Below are positions 20,871-30,975 of a DNA stretch of 45,136 bases, piece by piece; the stretch's first letter is position 1, and each line of letters starts with the position of its first letter. Made by a program: the position numbers and the translations under genes. The notes below the pieces were generated by a model. That model did not search any database. It saw nothing but the letters and a program-made list of their open reading frames with translations, and was not told the DNA's origin. The DNA is from Dimorphilus gyrociliatus (taxonomy: Eukaryota; Annelida; Polychaeta; Dinophilidae): assembly GCA_904063045.1 (NCBI GenBank), contig CAJFCJ010000089.1:1-45136 (forward strand), given 5' to 3'.

Positions 20871-21409
20871 TCATTGTTTCCTTTGATCTCTAACAAAAAA
20901 CAATTTCAAGAAACTTTTCTTCTTTGATTTATATTGAAATATAAGATCTTCCTTGAATTAAAATATTTATTGAGATATATTTCAGCTTTCAAAAATTTGT
21001 AGTTCTAGAGAGATTATAGCAACAGCAACCATGCTAAAATTGTTGTTGTGACAAAGGTTTTAGAAAATGTAAAATTGTGAAATTAAAATATCTTTCCAGA
21101 TGAGGATTGACTTTGCCATTTAATATCAACTATCTTTCTGTATTCTATTGTCGTTATCTTAATTTTTATTAGCAAATAAAAGATATTTGTCAACAAGTTT
21201 ATATTAAACTTTCACAATGAACATCAAGATTTGACTAAATATGATATGTATTGAGTATTCTGACCTTTTATCTCTCATCAAATTAGCTAGAGTATTTCAA
21301 TCTTCTATATCACTTTTAAAAATGTTTCTTGTTTTTTGTATATGGTTTGCTGTTATGGTTATAACTTCTATATATCCATATTGTTTCCTTACAAATTTGT
21401 AGAAAATAA

Positions 21410-21760
21410 AATAGACTGTTCTAAATGTAAAGACAAAATGATAGTAAAAAGAGGAAATACATGTTTAATTCCAAAAAATAATTTTAAAAACTCTTTTAAA
21501 AGGTGATATCTGATGATGAAATATGTAAAAATCATGGAAACGAACTATCAATTATTATAAAACTCACAAGGTAGACAACCTCTGTATAAAATGTTTTGAG
21601 GATGAACATTTAAACTGTCAAATGAGCACAATGCAGATTAAAAAAGAAGAAAAAGAACTTTTAGCATCCTTTTTCAAAAAGGAGAAAGATAAAAAGGTTT
21701 GTGTACTAAAAGATATTGATGCAATTGAAAAAAGTGTTTTGATAAGTTAAGAACAGATTT
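21410..21760 (+). pseudogene. Possible B-box (TRIM-like) remnant
   Basis: The plus strand reads EICKNHGNELSIIIKLTR and, one frame over, NLCIKCFEDEHLNC followed by a charged stretch (IKKEEKELLASFFKKEKDK). The pattern C-x2-H ... C-x2-C ... H-x2-C plus a coiled-coil-like tail suggests a B-box followed by a coiled coil. A preceding Cys-x-x-Cys stretch could be a RING remnant. It is broken by at least one frameshift and later stops. The identification is tentative. Confidence 0.3.
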
Positions 21761-22006
21761 AAAGAAATCAATCAGAAAGTGATTAAAATTTTTTCAAAGA
21801 GACAGATTTTATTAACTGACCTTCTAGCTCAAGAAGACAATAAAAATGATTGGTTAAAAACTACAACCTGACAAACAGAATAATTGCAGATGCTCCAATT
21901 ATGTTTGATGGTAAACATAACATGTTCAAAAGCTGCCTAGTAAGGTATGGGAATGTTTGATACAGTGGAGTAGATTAGTGAGAAAAGTTTGAGCTGCTCC
22001 AGCCAA

Positions 22007-22480
22007 CTAAGCAAACACATTAAGAAAGAAACAATTCTTTATGTGGTCTTTAATTGTCTTTAATTTTGGATGCCAGAAGGCTTGTTCTAAGGTATGAATT
22101 GTTATATCAATACCATAATGCTCAAATAGCTGATGTTGATGAATTTGTCCAAGTAGGTTGGTTAAAGTTGATAGTGGTATTACAAGTAATGGTTGACAAC
22201 CATCTAAATACCATACTAGATCCTCTTTAACAAACATATTTTCAATGAAGTTTATATATTCATACAATGCTTCAGCATCAACATTTTCTCCCTCCAATTT
22301 CTCTACAACTTTCATCAGTGGAGTGTCTAAAATTTGTTCTGTATAGAAGTCTATTTTAACAGTTGTAGTTTTTAGTTTCATAACTTTAAATTGATTTTCA
22401 ATTGTTTCTTCATCATACTCATCATCTAAAGTATCATCTGAACAATCATCTAATTCTTCTAGATCCTCTTTATCGATATA
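22007..22480 (-). pseudogene. Old retroelement pol fragment (RNase H-integrase linker and zinc-binding part)
   Basis: The minus strand reads an acidic linker, then VKEDLVWYLDGCQPLLVIPL and AFWHPKLKTIKDHIKNC, clearly related to but well diverged from the integrase zinc-binding region of copies 1 and 2 (FWHPKLKIMIENSIKDC). It ends near 22007. It is an older related element. Confidence 0.8.
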
Positions 22481-22539
22481 AAAGCATTTAAGCAGGGAGC
22501 CAAGTAAGAGCAGTACAATAGAATTTGTATAATGTTATT

Positions 22540-22745
22540 ATGAATTTATGGTAGGGGTCTTTAGTTATATTATGTTTCAGTTTTGCTTCCTTCTTCATCT
22601 GCTTTTTAGCCATTTGCATGTGTAGAGTAAAATAGATTCCTTCATTTGTAATCTTAAATTCTCTGGCTGGTAGTCCTTTATACCATATGCCCAATGTTGG
22701 TAATACCTTCTTTTTGATTCTTTTCTCACTGTATACATATTTTTT
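22540..22745 (-). pseudogene. Old retroelement envelope-like fragment
   Basis: The minus strand matches the middle of the envelope-like gene of copy 2 (39.8-40.0 kb), with words such as LGIWYKG and MAKKQMKKEAKLKH. Here the two parts that lie in different frames in copy 2 are in one open frame. It lies to the right of the pol fragment although both are on the minus strand, which is the reverse of the element's order, so the two are not one simply decayed copy. Confidence 0.8.
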
Positions 22746-22751
22746 ACATTG

Positions 22752-23494
22752 GCATCTAAATCAAACCCAAAGTGGACAGCCCATCAGGTATTATATAATT
22801 CTGGTATACTTATATCTCTTTCTCTAACAACAGTGAAGCAGGTATGACAAAAAAATAATTTAAATGGAAGAATTGCAGTAAAAAAACCTGCTTTATCCAA
22901 GAGGCAGATAATAAGTAGGAAAGAGTTCTGTAGAGAGAGAGAGAAAAGTAGGGGATTAAAAATTGGAAAAAAGTAATTTTTTCTGATGAATCAAAGGTTG
23001 AGCTGCATCCCAAGAGAAGGGAGTTTGTTAGGAGGCCACCAGGTAAATGGAATGACCCCAAATATACCACAAAAACAGTAAAATTTGGAAGAGGGAATAT
23101 CATGGTGTTTGGCTACATCAAATTTACTGGAGATAGGGGCCAAATTTTGAGCAGTCATGTTGTCCCAAACTATAGGAGAGGGGAAATTTTCCAGCAGGAT
23201 GGGGCTAGCTGTCATACAGCAGATAGAACAAAATCGTACCTCAAGAGAAAGGGAGTAGAAACACTGGATCCATGGCCAGCAAACAGCCCAGATCTGAACA
23301 TAATTGAGCAAATATGGGGCATGTGCAAAAAATGTTTAATGGCACATAAGCCAAGAAACAAGGATGAGCAGTGGGAGATGTTCAGAGAAGAATTTTTTAA
23401 AATTTCAGAAGTGGAAATTCAATTCTTATATGAGACAATGGAAAGAAGGCTTAGGGCAGTTGTAGAAGCTAAGGGTATGCACACAAAATATTAA
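22752..23494 (+). pseudogene. Tc1-like transposase, broken
   Basis: The plus strand reads a Tc1-type helix-turn-helix end (NPKWTAHQVLYNSG, LTTVKQ), KKPALSKRQ, the first catalytic Asp (IFSDESKVEL), the second (QQDGASCHTA) and the final Glu (WPANSPDLNIIEQIWG), ending at TAA. There are 35 residues between the second Asp and the Glu, against the usual 34 in Tc1. Defects: an in-frame TGA near 22840 and a frame change just before the first Asp (about 22965). The N-terminal start is also missing. The last 130 codons remain open. No terminal inverted repeats were found. Confidence 0.82.
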
Positions 23495-23548
23495 GGCATT
23501 AAAAAATATAATATCCTGTAAATAACAGTCAAAATAAGAACAAAAAAA

Positions 23549-23742
23549 GACTTATATTTATACTCCATAGTTGCTAATATCTATTCTTTTCTTTAGTTAA
23601 CTTATAGTATCATACCTCTTCAATACATACATTATCATATTTTTTTTATTTCTATATAACTCAACAATAACAGTTTTACTTGGTCACAGCAAGAGATTCA
23701 CCACCAATGGGTACGATTTCACCCAGATACAGTTTCACCTGT
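23549..23742 (+). mobile_element. 3' fragment of the zinc-ribbon/GGTACGG unit
   Basis: It matches 9760-9950: the end of the small zinc-ribbon gene (TTATATTTATACTCCATAG), its 3' flank and the start of the GGTACGG-type repeats (23696-23742). The upstream gene part is absent. It shows that the unit is dispersed. Confidence 0.75.
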
Positions 23743-23779
23743 TACCAAATACTTTGTGTCTATTTGATTTTGTAAATAA

Positions 23780-25468
23780 TTAACATGTTATTTTTACTTT
23801 AGTATTTTTGTTTTGCAGTCTTAAAATATATGATTGTTGATCCTTTGTTTGTTTACAGGCTCCAAAATTAATGATTCTTATAGTTTTAGATGATTGAAGT
23901 CCATCACAAATTTCAGCAAGTCCATTATCAACATTTCGATTTCCAAATAGAGAAATGACTTCAATTCTAGAACAACATTTTAACATTTTACCAATATTTA
24001 TACATTGATTTTCACTTAGATTACAATCACTCAAATCAATTTCTTTTAAAGTATTGCGTAATGATTCAGAAATTGTATCACAAACAATCAATAATCCATT
24101 TCCTAGTTCTCTATTGCCTGATAAATTAATTATTTCTAATTTGAAACAAACTTTCAAAACATTTCCCAAGATTTCACATTCTCTACTCATTATTTCACAT
24201 CTACTAAAATCAATCACTACCAATGTTTTTGATGAGTGAATCAGTCCATCACAAATTTTTAAAAATCCACTTTTCATGTTCAAATTCATTGATATATCAA
24301 ATATTTCTATATTATTACAAGCATTCAGCATATTTCCAATAAAGGTACACATTGTTAATTGACACTTTTTAAAATTTATCCTCTGTAAAACATGAGATGA
24401 TTGAACAAGTCCATCACATATCTCTAATATTCCATTTCCCATATTATTATTCCAATGTAAATCAATTGTTTCTATATTAGAACATTTTTTCAGCAAATCT
24501 CCAACAAAAATACAATGAATTTTTGTCAGATTACATAAACTAAAATCAATATATTTCAATGTGTTTGATGAATTTTCTAATCCATCACAAATCTTTGATA
24601 TTCCATTTGATATTTTTATATTATTAATTAATAAAATTGTCTCTAATTTAGGACAATTTCTCAAAATATTTTCAACATCTATACACTGATTCTCCGTTAT
24701 ATTACAATCACTAAAATCAAGATATTTTAAAGTGTCTCTTGATTGTATAAATCCATCTTTAATCCCCAATAATCCATTAAATATATTGAGATTACCAAAT
24801 AATTCAAGTGTTTCCAAATTAGAGCAGTTTTTAAGAAAATTTCCAAAATTTTTACATCCATTCTCTGTTAGGCCACAATGGCTAAATTGTAGTTTTTTTA
24901 ATGTTTTTGATGATTTCGTTAGTTCATCAATAATCAGTACTAATCCATTTTCCATATCTCCATTACCACATAAATCCATATTTTCCATTTTGGAACAAAA
25001 ACTCAACATTTTCACTAAATTTATTGATTGTTTCTTATTTAGGTTGCATGAATTAAAGTTAACATTTTTTAGTGTATTTGATGATTGAACAAGTCCATCA
25101 CAGATATTTAAAATCCATTTTTCATATCCTGATTCCAATGTAAATCAATTGTTTCTACTTTCCAGCAATTTTCCAGCATATTTCCAATACTTAGAGATTG
25201 TTTTTCTGTTAAGTTACTTTCGCTAAAATCAATATAATGTATCTTTTGATTGGGCGAGTCCATTACAAATCTCAGAAAATCCATTTCCCATTCTTTTACT
25301 ATTACAAATTTTTATTGTTTCTAGCTTCGAAAATTTGAATAACATCTTTCCAATATTCTTAATCTGCTTTTCAATGAGATTACAATCACTGAAACAAATA
25401 CAGGTTAAAGTATTTGGTAATTGAAAGAATCCATTGTGTATTTTTGGAAGTTCATCATTCATTTTCAT
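23780..25468 (-). pseudogene. LRR-only gene, 57-residue double repeats, two frameshifts
   Basis: On the minus strand, start MKMNDELPKIHNGF (25468), about nine double-LRR units of 57 residues each with the pattern C-S-x-L-E-T-I-x-L, N-G-x-x-x-I-C-D-G-L, L-K-x-I-D-F-S-x-C-N-L-T-E-N-Q-C (ribonuclease-inhibitor-like, alternating 28 and 29). No signal peptide, membrane helix or effector domain is seen, so it is probably cytosolic. A small deletion near 25240 and a one-base loss near 25120 shift the frame; from 25138 to 23780 it is open for 452 codons. Its last two-thirds is duplicated at 35408-36604. It could be a working shorter gene if a start inside the open part is used. The function is unknown; such arrays usually bind proteins. 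Confidence 0.75.
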
Positions 25469-26511
25469 TTAAAAGAACAGTATGATATTGTCAAATATAA
25501 TTGGAGAGAGAGAGAGAGGAGATATGAATGAAGAGAAGAAAAAAACACATAAATTTTGCAATTCTTTTAACTCTATCCCAGAAATGGTTTAAAATTCTAT
25601 TTATAGATATTTTATACTATATATTATTTTATGTTGGTAAATAGGCCTACAAGACTTCAAAATAGAATATTGATAAAGGATGCATTATGCATCCCATCAA
25701 TATCTAAACTGTCACATTTAGTACATCAGCATATACTATATACAACAAAGTACATTAATCACTGTAGATAGTTTTATAAATCAATTATATAATTCAAATA
25801 AAGTAAATTATTTAACTAAATTTTTTTGATACAAACTAATAGACATGAAGAAATCTTCAGGAAATAAGATATGAAATGTCAACATCATCAACATGAAAAT
25901 TTTTTTTAAAAAGGTGAAATTAATGCAAAACAGCTTCTTTAATTGTGCTTAGAATTGTATCTATTAATTCAAATTAAGATTACTTTAATTAAATGCCTAT
26001 TATGCTTTCATTTGAAGTTTTAGATGACATGCATTATTTAGACAAGGATTGGAAGAAACCATACCAAATGTTAATAATTATAATGAAATTTAATCTCCTA
26101 CTGTACTCTTTGAAGAAATTCTTTAATAAAAAATAAATTTGATTTTACATCAAAAATATCTTCGTCTAACTACAAGTTATTTTTTAGGGGACTTCTTCAA
26201 AAAAGTCTGTAAATGAGATCTAGTATAAAAAAATTTGTTTATCAGTGTCATATTTCAGTTTAACAGAGATTGTATGAGAAAACTACATGTGCAAACTTGA
26301 AAAAAGCCATTCAAATTTTGGCTTGTGTGGAAATTGCCCATGAAAGATTATTAAGTGTTCTTGTATATTTTGGGTCTTCTATAAAGGGGAAATATACCCA
26401 AGATTGAGAGATTTCGTTCTTTCCATATCCATGAAGAGGTAGGCAGGTGGAGATATTTATATATTTGTTTTCAATGAGTCTATTAAAAAATTATGCATGC
26501 AGCACGTGTTA
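25469..26511. other. Intergenic; 3' flank of the GPCR, partly duplicated at 37.6-38.1 kb
   Basis: AT-rich with no gene. A (GA)n run lies at about 25505-25520. Bases 25818-26070 and 26420-26500 recur at 37616-38097 with about 350 bases missing there, so this flank belongs to the duplicated LRR-GPCR segment. Confidence 0.6.
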
Positions 26512-27579
26512 TTACATTCCAGTGCTTTTAATGTTTCTGATAGTGTTGCTTGTAGTCAATGAGGTTTCGGCCATTGAACTTTTGGATAAGTGTTTGTTTT
26601 TGTTAAATAGCTTGAAAAATTCTTTCCGAAATTTTTTGCCACTTAAACAGTAACAATAGAAATTAAATGAGTGATTTGATTTATCAAACAAATCGCAGAA
26701 TAGGGCAGCCTTCTTTAGGAAGAGTGCATCATCAATTGTTGGAGCTGTTAAAATATATCTAACATAGACAAACAATGCAGAGCTAGGGATTGAAGAGAGA
26801 ATAAAATATATGGAAATTATTATTAGGATAATTGAAGAATTTCTCATTTTATCGGATTGTTTGGAATTTGCGGTAGAAGAAAGGTTTTGTCTCTCTTTTC
26901 CTGCACTGATAAGAGCTCTTAGTATTAGGATGTTAGTTATAACAAGGATAATTCCAGGTATAAAGGTAGTAAAGACTATTTCCAATGTTGGAGTGATTTT
27001 TTTTAAATAATAATCCCATTCTTTTGTTTTTGCCAAACAAAACAACAGTCCCGCCCATTTATTCGATTTATTACTTATCAGCCACACTCTATCATACATT
27101 AGATAAAACACAGAATTAGCTGCCATTGAAATGAGAGTTATAGCTAGAATAATAAGGTAAGTTCTCTTTTTGTTAACTAGGCTTTGTGCTCTTGTCGGCA
27201 ATAGAATGTAAATGCTCCTATCAACGGTCATAGAACACAGAAATAATACACTAAGTTGTTTTGCAAACTTGGTAAAGTAGTTTTTACTCATGCAAACCAC
27301 ATATAAAACTATCTTCGTATTACTGTAGAATGTTTCTTCAACTGTATAAAAGAAATCTAATGTAAACATAACAATAAGAACTAGCGTGTCTGCCAAAGCC
27401 AAAGCTCGAAGATAGATTGATGTTGTTGTTCCACTCATATAACTTTTTGCAAATATTGCATAACTGCAAACATTACCAAAGATACCCATAATGACAAGAA
27501 GAGATCCAACAGATTGTCTTCCATAAAACCAATCTCTAGCGTCCTCGTAATAAATTTTGGTAGCATTGCTATTATTCAT
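26512..27579 (-). CDS. Rhodopsin-like (class A) GPCR, orphan peptide-receptor type
   Basis: A single exon of 355 codons from ATG 27579 (MNNSNATK, with a glycosylation-like NNSNAT at the N-terminus). Seven hydrophobic helices: TM1 with GIFGNVCSY, TM2 with RALALADTL, TM3 ending LFLCSMTVDRS (DRS in place of DRY), extracellular-loop-2 Cys in LLFCLAKTKEWD, TM6 with ILIIISIYFILSSIP, TM7 with FNFYCYCLSGKKFR (an unusual NPxxY region), and a Ser/Thr-rich tail. The length is normal for the class. It resembles lophotrochozoan FMRFamide/orphan receptors. A broken relative lies at 3336-4291 on the other strand. The ligand cannot be told from sequence. Confidence 0.9.
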   Translation of the reverse strand: MNNSNATKIYYEDARDWFYGRQSVGSLLVIMGIFGNVCSYAIFAKSYMSGTTTSIYLRALALADTLVLIVMFTLDFFYTVEETFYSNTKIVLYVVCMSKNYFTKFAKQLSVLFLCSMTVDRSIYILLPTRAQSLVNKKRTYLIILAITLISMAANSVFYLMYDRVWLISNKSNKWAGLLFCLAKTKEWDYYLKKITPTLEIVFTTFIPGIILVITNILILRALISAGKERQNLSSTANSKQSDKMRNSSIILIIISIYFILSSIPSSALFVYVRYILTAPTIDDALFLKKAALFCDLFDKSNHSFNFYCYCLSGKKFRKEFFKLFNKNKHLSKSSMAETSLTTSNTIRNIKSTGM

Positions 27580-28233
27580 ATTTAAAAATATTATGGTAAT
27601 ATTCTAAAACAATTTACTGACAAATTCTTAGTCCTTTATAAGAAGAATGATAGGCCTAAAGTTCATGAAACACAGTAGTTTTTTTTACTCATTAAGGGTA
27701 TTTGCAGAGCTTAAAAACAATAACCTCAAGGAGCCGACAGATATCACTTTACAATTTAATTCTATTTATAGAAACAACAGTATTATAAACTCCTTTATTC
27801 TTTTACATGAACATAAAAAACATGAATTCATTTATTGATAATTACAGAATAAGAAAATGTTCATTGATTATAAATAGACTATGCCATTTTTCTAATTAGG
27901 AATCTTTTTATCATTTATTGCTGTCTTATTTAAGTTTTAATTGTTTTCGCAAAGAATACATCTTTATGAACCAACTGGTTCATAAGTTTGGTTAGGCAAA
28001 AGGCAAAAATAATTAATAATTTATATTTAAAATTTTCTGATTTTTTATTAACATCATAAATAATTACATCACTATTTTTGTATTGACATGAAAGAATCCA
28101 AACTCATCAAGAAAGTGCACACCTATTGGATAAAATGACAATCCTGGACACACTTATGGATATTTTGCACATCTACTTCTCCCTTATTTCACATTTAGGT
28201 TGAGGAAAATATTGGAAAATCACCCTGGTAGGT
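27580..28233. other. Divergent intergenic region between two receptor genes
   Basis: It lies between the minus-strand GPCR start and the plus-strand LDLa-LRR-GPCR gene. No open frame is convincing. It probably holds both promoters. Confidence 0.4.
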
Positions 28234-28270
28234 TATATAAACAACTGCCATTTCCTCACCTTTTAAAGTT
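28234..28270 (+). promoter_or_regulatory. TATA-like promoter of the LDLa-LRR-GPCR gene
   Basis: TATATAAAC at 28234-28242, with a pyrimidine-rich CCATTTCCTCACC about 25 bases downstream that could hold the start site. It lies about 70 bases before the first recognised exon. No signal-peptide exon is found between, which weakens the case. Confidence 0.35.
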
Positions 28271-28311
28271 TACTTATAGGCTACAATCTTGAAAATAGAT
28301 TACATTTGCTA

Positions 28312-30910
28312 ATGTCAAATGGGAGGGATGCTATATATTGTCCCAAAGGTACAATACCATGCAATTCAACTGGAACATGTGTCAGTCAAATGTGTATTTG
28401 TGATGGTGTATTTGATTGTTTAAATGGTGAAGATGAGTCATTTTGTCGAAACAATCAAATCCATTATTTCCATTGTGATAACAAAGAGAAAATTGCTTAT
28501 CAACACCTTTATAATCATATAAATGATTGCACCAACAAACTAGATGAATTGTATTGCAGTAAGGAGACATTTTATCTTTGAACTGTTATCAATTAATTTT
28601 AAAAACATACAGCATTCCCATCTTGTAATGCCAATTTTAGGTTTAAATCTTTGTTTTCAATGTTTCAATAAAAGTTCAAATATTTGCAAATCTAGGTGTG
28701 ACAATGGTCAATGCATTAATGAAGCATTAATATGCAATGGTGAAAAAGATTGCTTTGATGGCTCAGATGAAGCTTGCTTCATTCCTCCTAACAGTAATTT
28801 TATCTTTTTTGGCTTTGGGAGATGGCGATCATGGAAAAAGTCTGCAGAGATACGGAAAACATCTATAAAGTACACTTTTTTCCCCCCAAGTCTCAAATAT
28901 TCTATTATGTAGATGTAGATTTCTACATTTCTTCATTTTTATATAAGTCTGCTTCATGTTTTAACTTTTGAACAATGGCATAATTTGAAATGAATTGAAT
29001 GATCTAATCCATGTATCTTAAGCTTAGACAACTCATTACATTCTTGTAGGTGATCTTTTATAATTTCAAACATCTTTTTGATGTATTCTGATGGTAAAAC
29101 TGGTGAAAGAATGTCTAATTGCAAACCATTCTCCTATCCATTTTTGTATTATGTGACTGTTTTCCTATTTCTTCTATTAGTTTTTCTTTTTACAATTTTT
29201 TCGTGCCGCCATTTTGAAAGCTGACGTAATAGCTTAAAATAAGAAAGAGTAATCCTTTTGCATTTTCCTAATATACAATTCTTAAATTACTAACCAATAA
29301 AGAAAAAACTAGTGGTTGAAGAATTTTTCAAGTAATCAACCTCTCATTGGACGTTTTCCATTTTGAACTTTTTCCATGATATCCATCATTAACCCTAACC
29401 CTCAAAACCTATGGAAATGTTTTATCTTTGCCACACTCACTATTCTATTTGTATGATGATAAGTGTGAATTTTTCCCTTTTTTCTGTTCAATAAAATACA
29501 GGTTGCAAAAGACCAGCTGAGCAGTTTCACTGTGATGATAAATGCATCAAAGTCATAGATATGTGTGATAATGTCAAGCATTGTAATGATTTTTCTGATG
29601 AGATAATTCAAAATTGTGTAGAAAGACAAGGATTTAATTTTAACACAGCAGAAAAGTTGTATTAATGTGTAGTAAAATATGATACTTTTGGTAATTTACT
29701 CTCCAAAGTACATTCACCTTATGAAGATTTATTTTATTGCCAACAATTCAAGTGTCCTGACGATCATTACAAGTGCTATCTTGCTGGTTATTGTATTTCG
29801 ATCGAACAAGTATGCGATGGTGTTGGACATTGTCCCAGAGCAGATGATGAAATTGACTGTGACAATTTTTATCCATCAGGATATTTCAAATGTCGCCATG
29901 ACAGACATTTCATTGATATTAAAAGTTATTGCGATTCTAAAATGGATTGTATGATGGGAAGTGATGAATTGCTATGCTCTCAAATTCCACCATGTCCACC
30001 AAAATGTTTTTGTTTTCCATTCCATATAGTTATGTGTGATTTTCAATTTCAGACACATTTCGATATAAGTGAAATCCAGAATGGAATGTATAAGACAATC
30101 TGTACAAAATCTGGATTAATATATTCACCAAAAGAAAGATTTCAAAATTATTATTTAACTAAAATTCTATTTATAGATTCACAATGGATAAATTTAATTG
30201 ATTTTTCATATTCCTTTCCAAATGTTGTAAATATTACCTTGATAAGAAGCAACATTACAAATTTTTATACTATTTTTAAATCTCCAATGAATAATTTGCT
30301 ATTTTTATATTTAACTGATAGGGCAATAACCAAATTACACTTTGGATTTCATTTATTTCCAAATTTGAAGATCCTGGATTTGTCTAGAACAAACATTAAA
30401 ATGATTAATAATGAATTTTTCAAAGGAATTACTAAACTTTCATCTCTTTATTTGACAGAAAACGACTTTCAGCATATTCACAAAAGTGCATCCAAATATT
30501 TGAGAAATATCTCTGAGTTGTATATGAATAATACTCAGTTTCCTATTGAATCAATTTTTCATTTTATGAAGGAGTTAAAAAATATTAAGATATTGAATAG
30601 CATATTTTTTGAATCTTGTTGCATTGCCAAGAAAGTTTCAAGTAAATTGAAAAATTGCCAACCAAGCGAAACATTAATAAAATCTTGTGAACATCTCTTG
30701 GCTAACGATTTATTAAAATTAATTGTCTGGATAACTGGTTTACTTTGTATTTTACTAAATTGTTTGTCAGTATTCTTTAGGATAATCTTAAAGAGGAAAA
30801 ACAGAAACTACACATTGCTATTATTAGCTGTATCAGATTTCTGTGTAGGAGTTTATCTTTTAACCTTAGCTGGAGTCAGCATGAATGAAAATGGAAAATC
30901 CCAAAGGTAG
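28312..30910 (+). CDS. LDLa-LRR-GPCR (GRL101-like), stops after TM2
   Basis: Probable exons: about 28312-28558, 28641-28793 and 29502 to about 29617, all in phase 1, then about 29673-30910. They encode about six LDL-receptor class A modules (for example CDGVFDCLNGEDESFC, CNGEKDCFDGSDEAC, CDGVGHCPRADDEIDC), an LRR N-cap (CPPKCFC), about five LRRs (LFPNLKILDLSRTNI), a Cys-rich cap, TM1 (LIVWITGLLCILLNC) and the start of TM2 (LLLLAVSDFCVGVYLLTLAG). This is the domain order of snail GRL101 and the relaxin-receptor relatives. Problems: no signal peptide; the third exon has no good donor and its frame hits TAA near 29663; and TM3-TM7 are absent. A possible donor (CAAAG then GTAGTAAC, about 30905) might lead to later exons, but none is seen before the LRR gene at 34 kb. 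It may be dead. Confidence 0.6.
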
Positions 30911-30975
30911 TAACAGGCATTCAGTCCTGAATCAACTCCCTTAGTGAACAGGTCTAGTATTATTTTTATATATTA

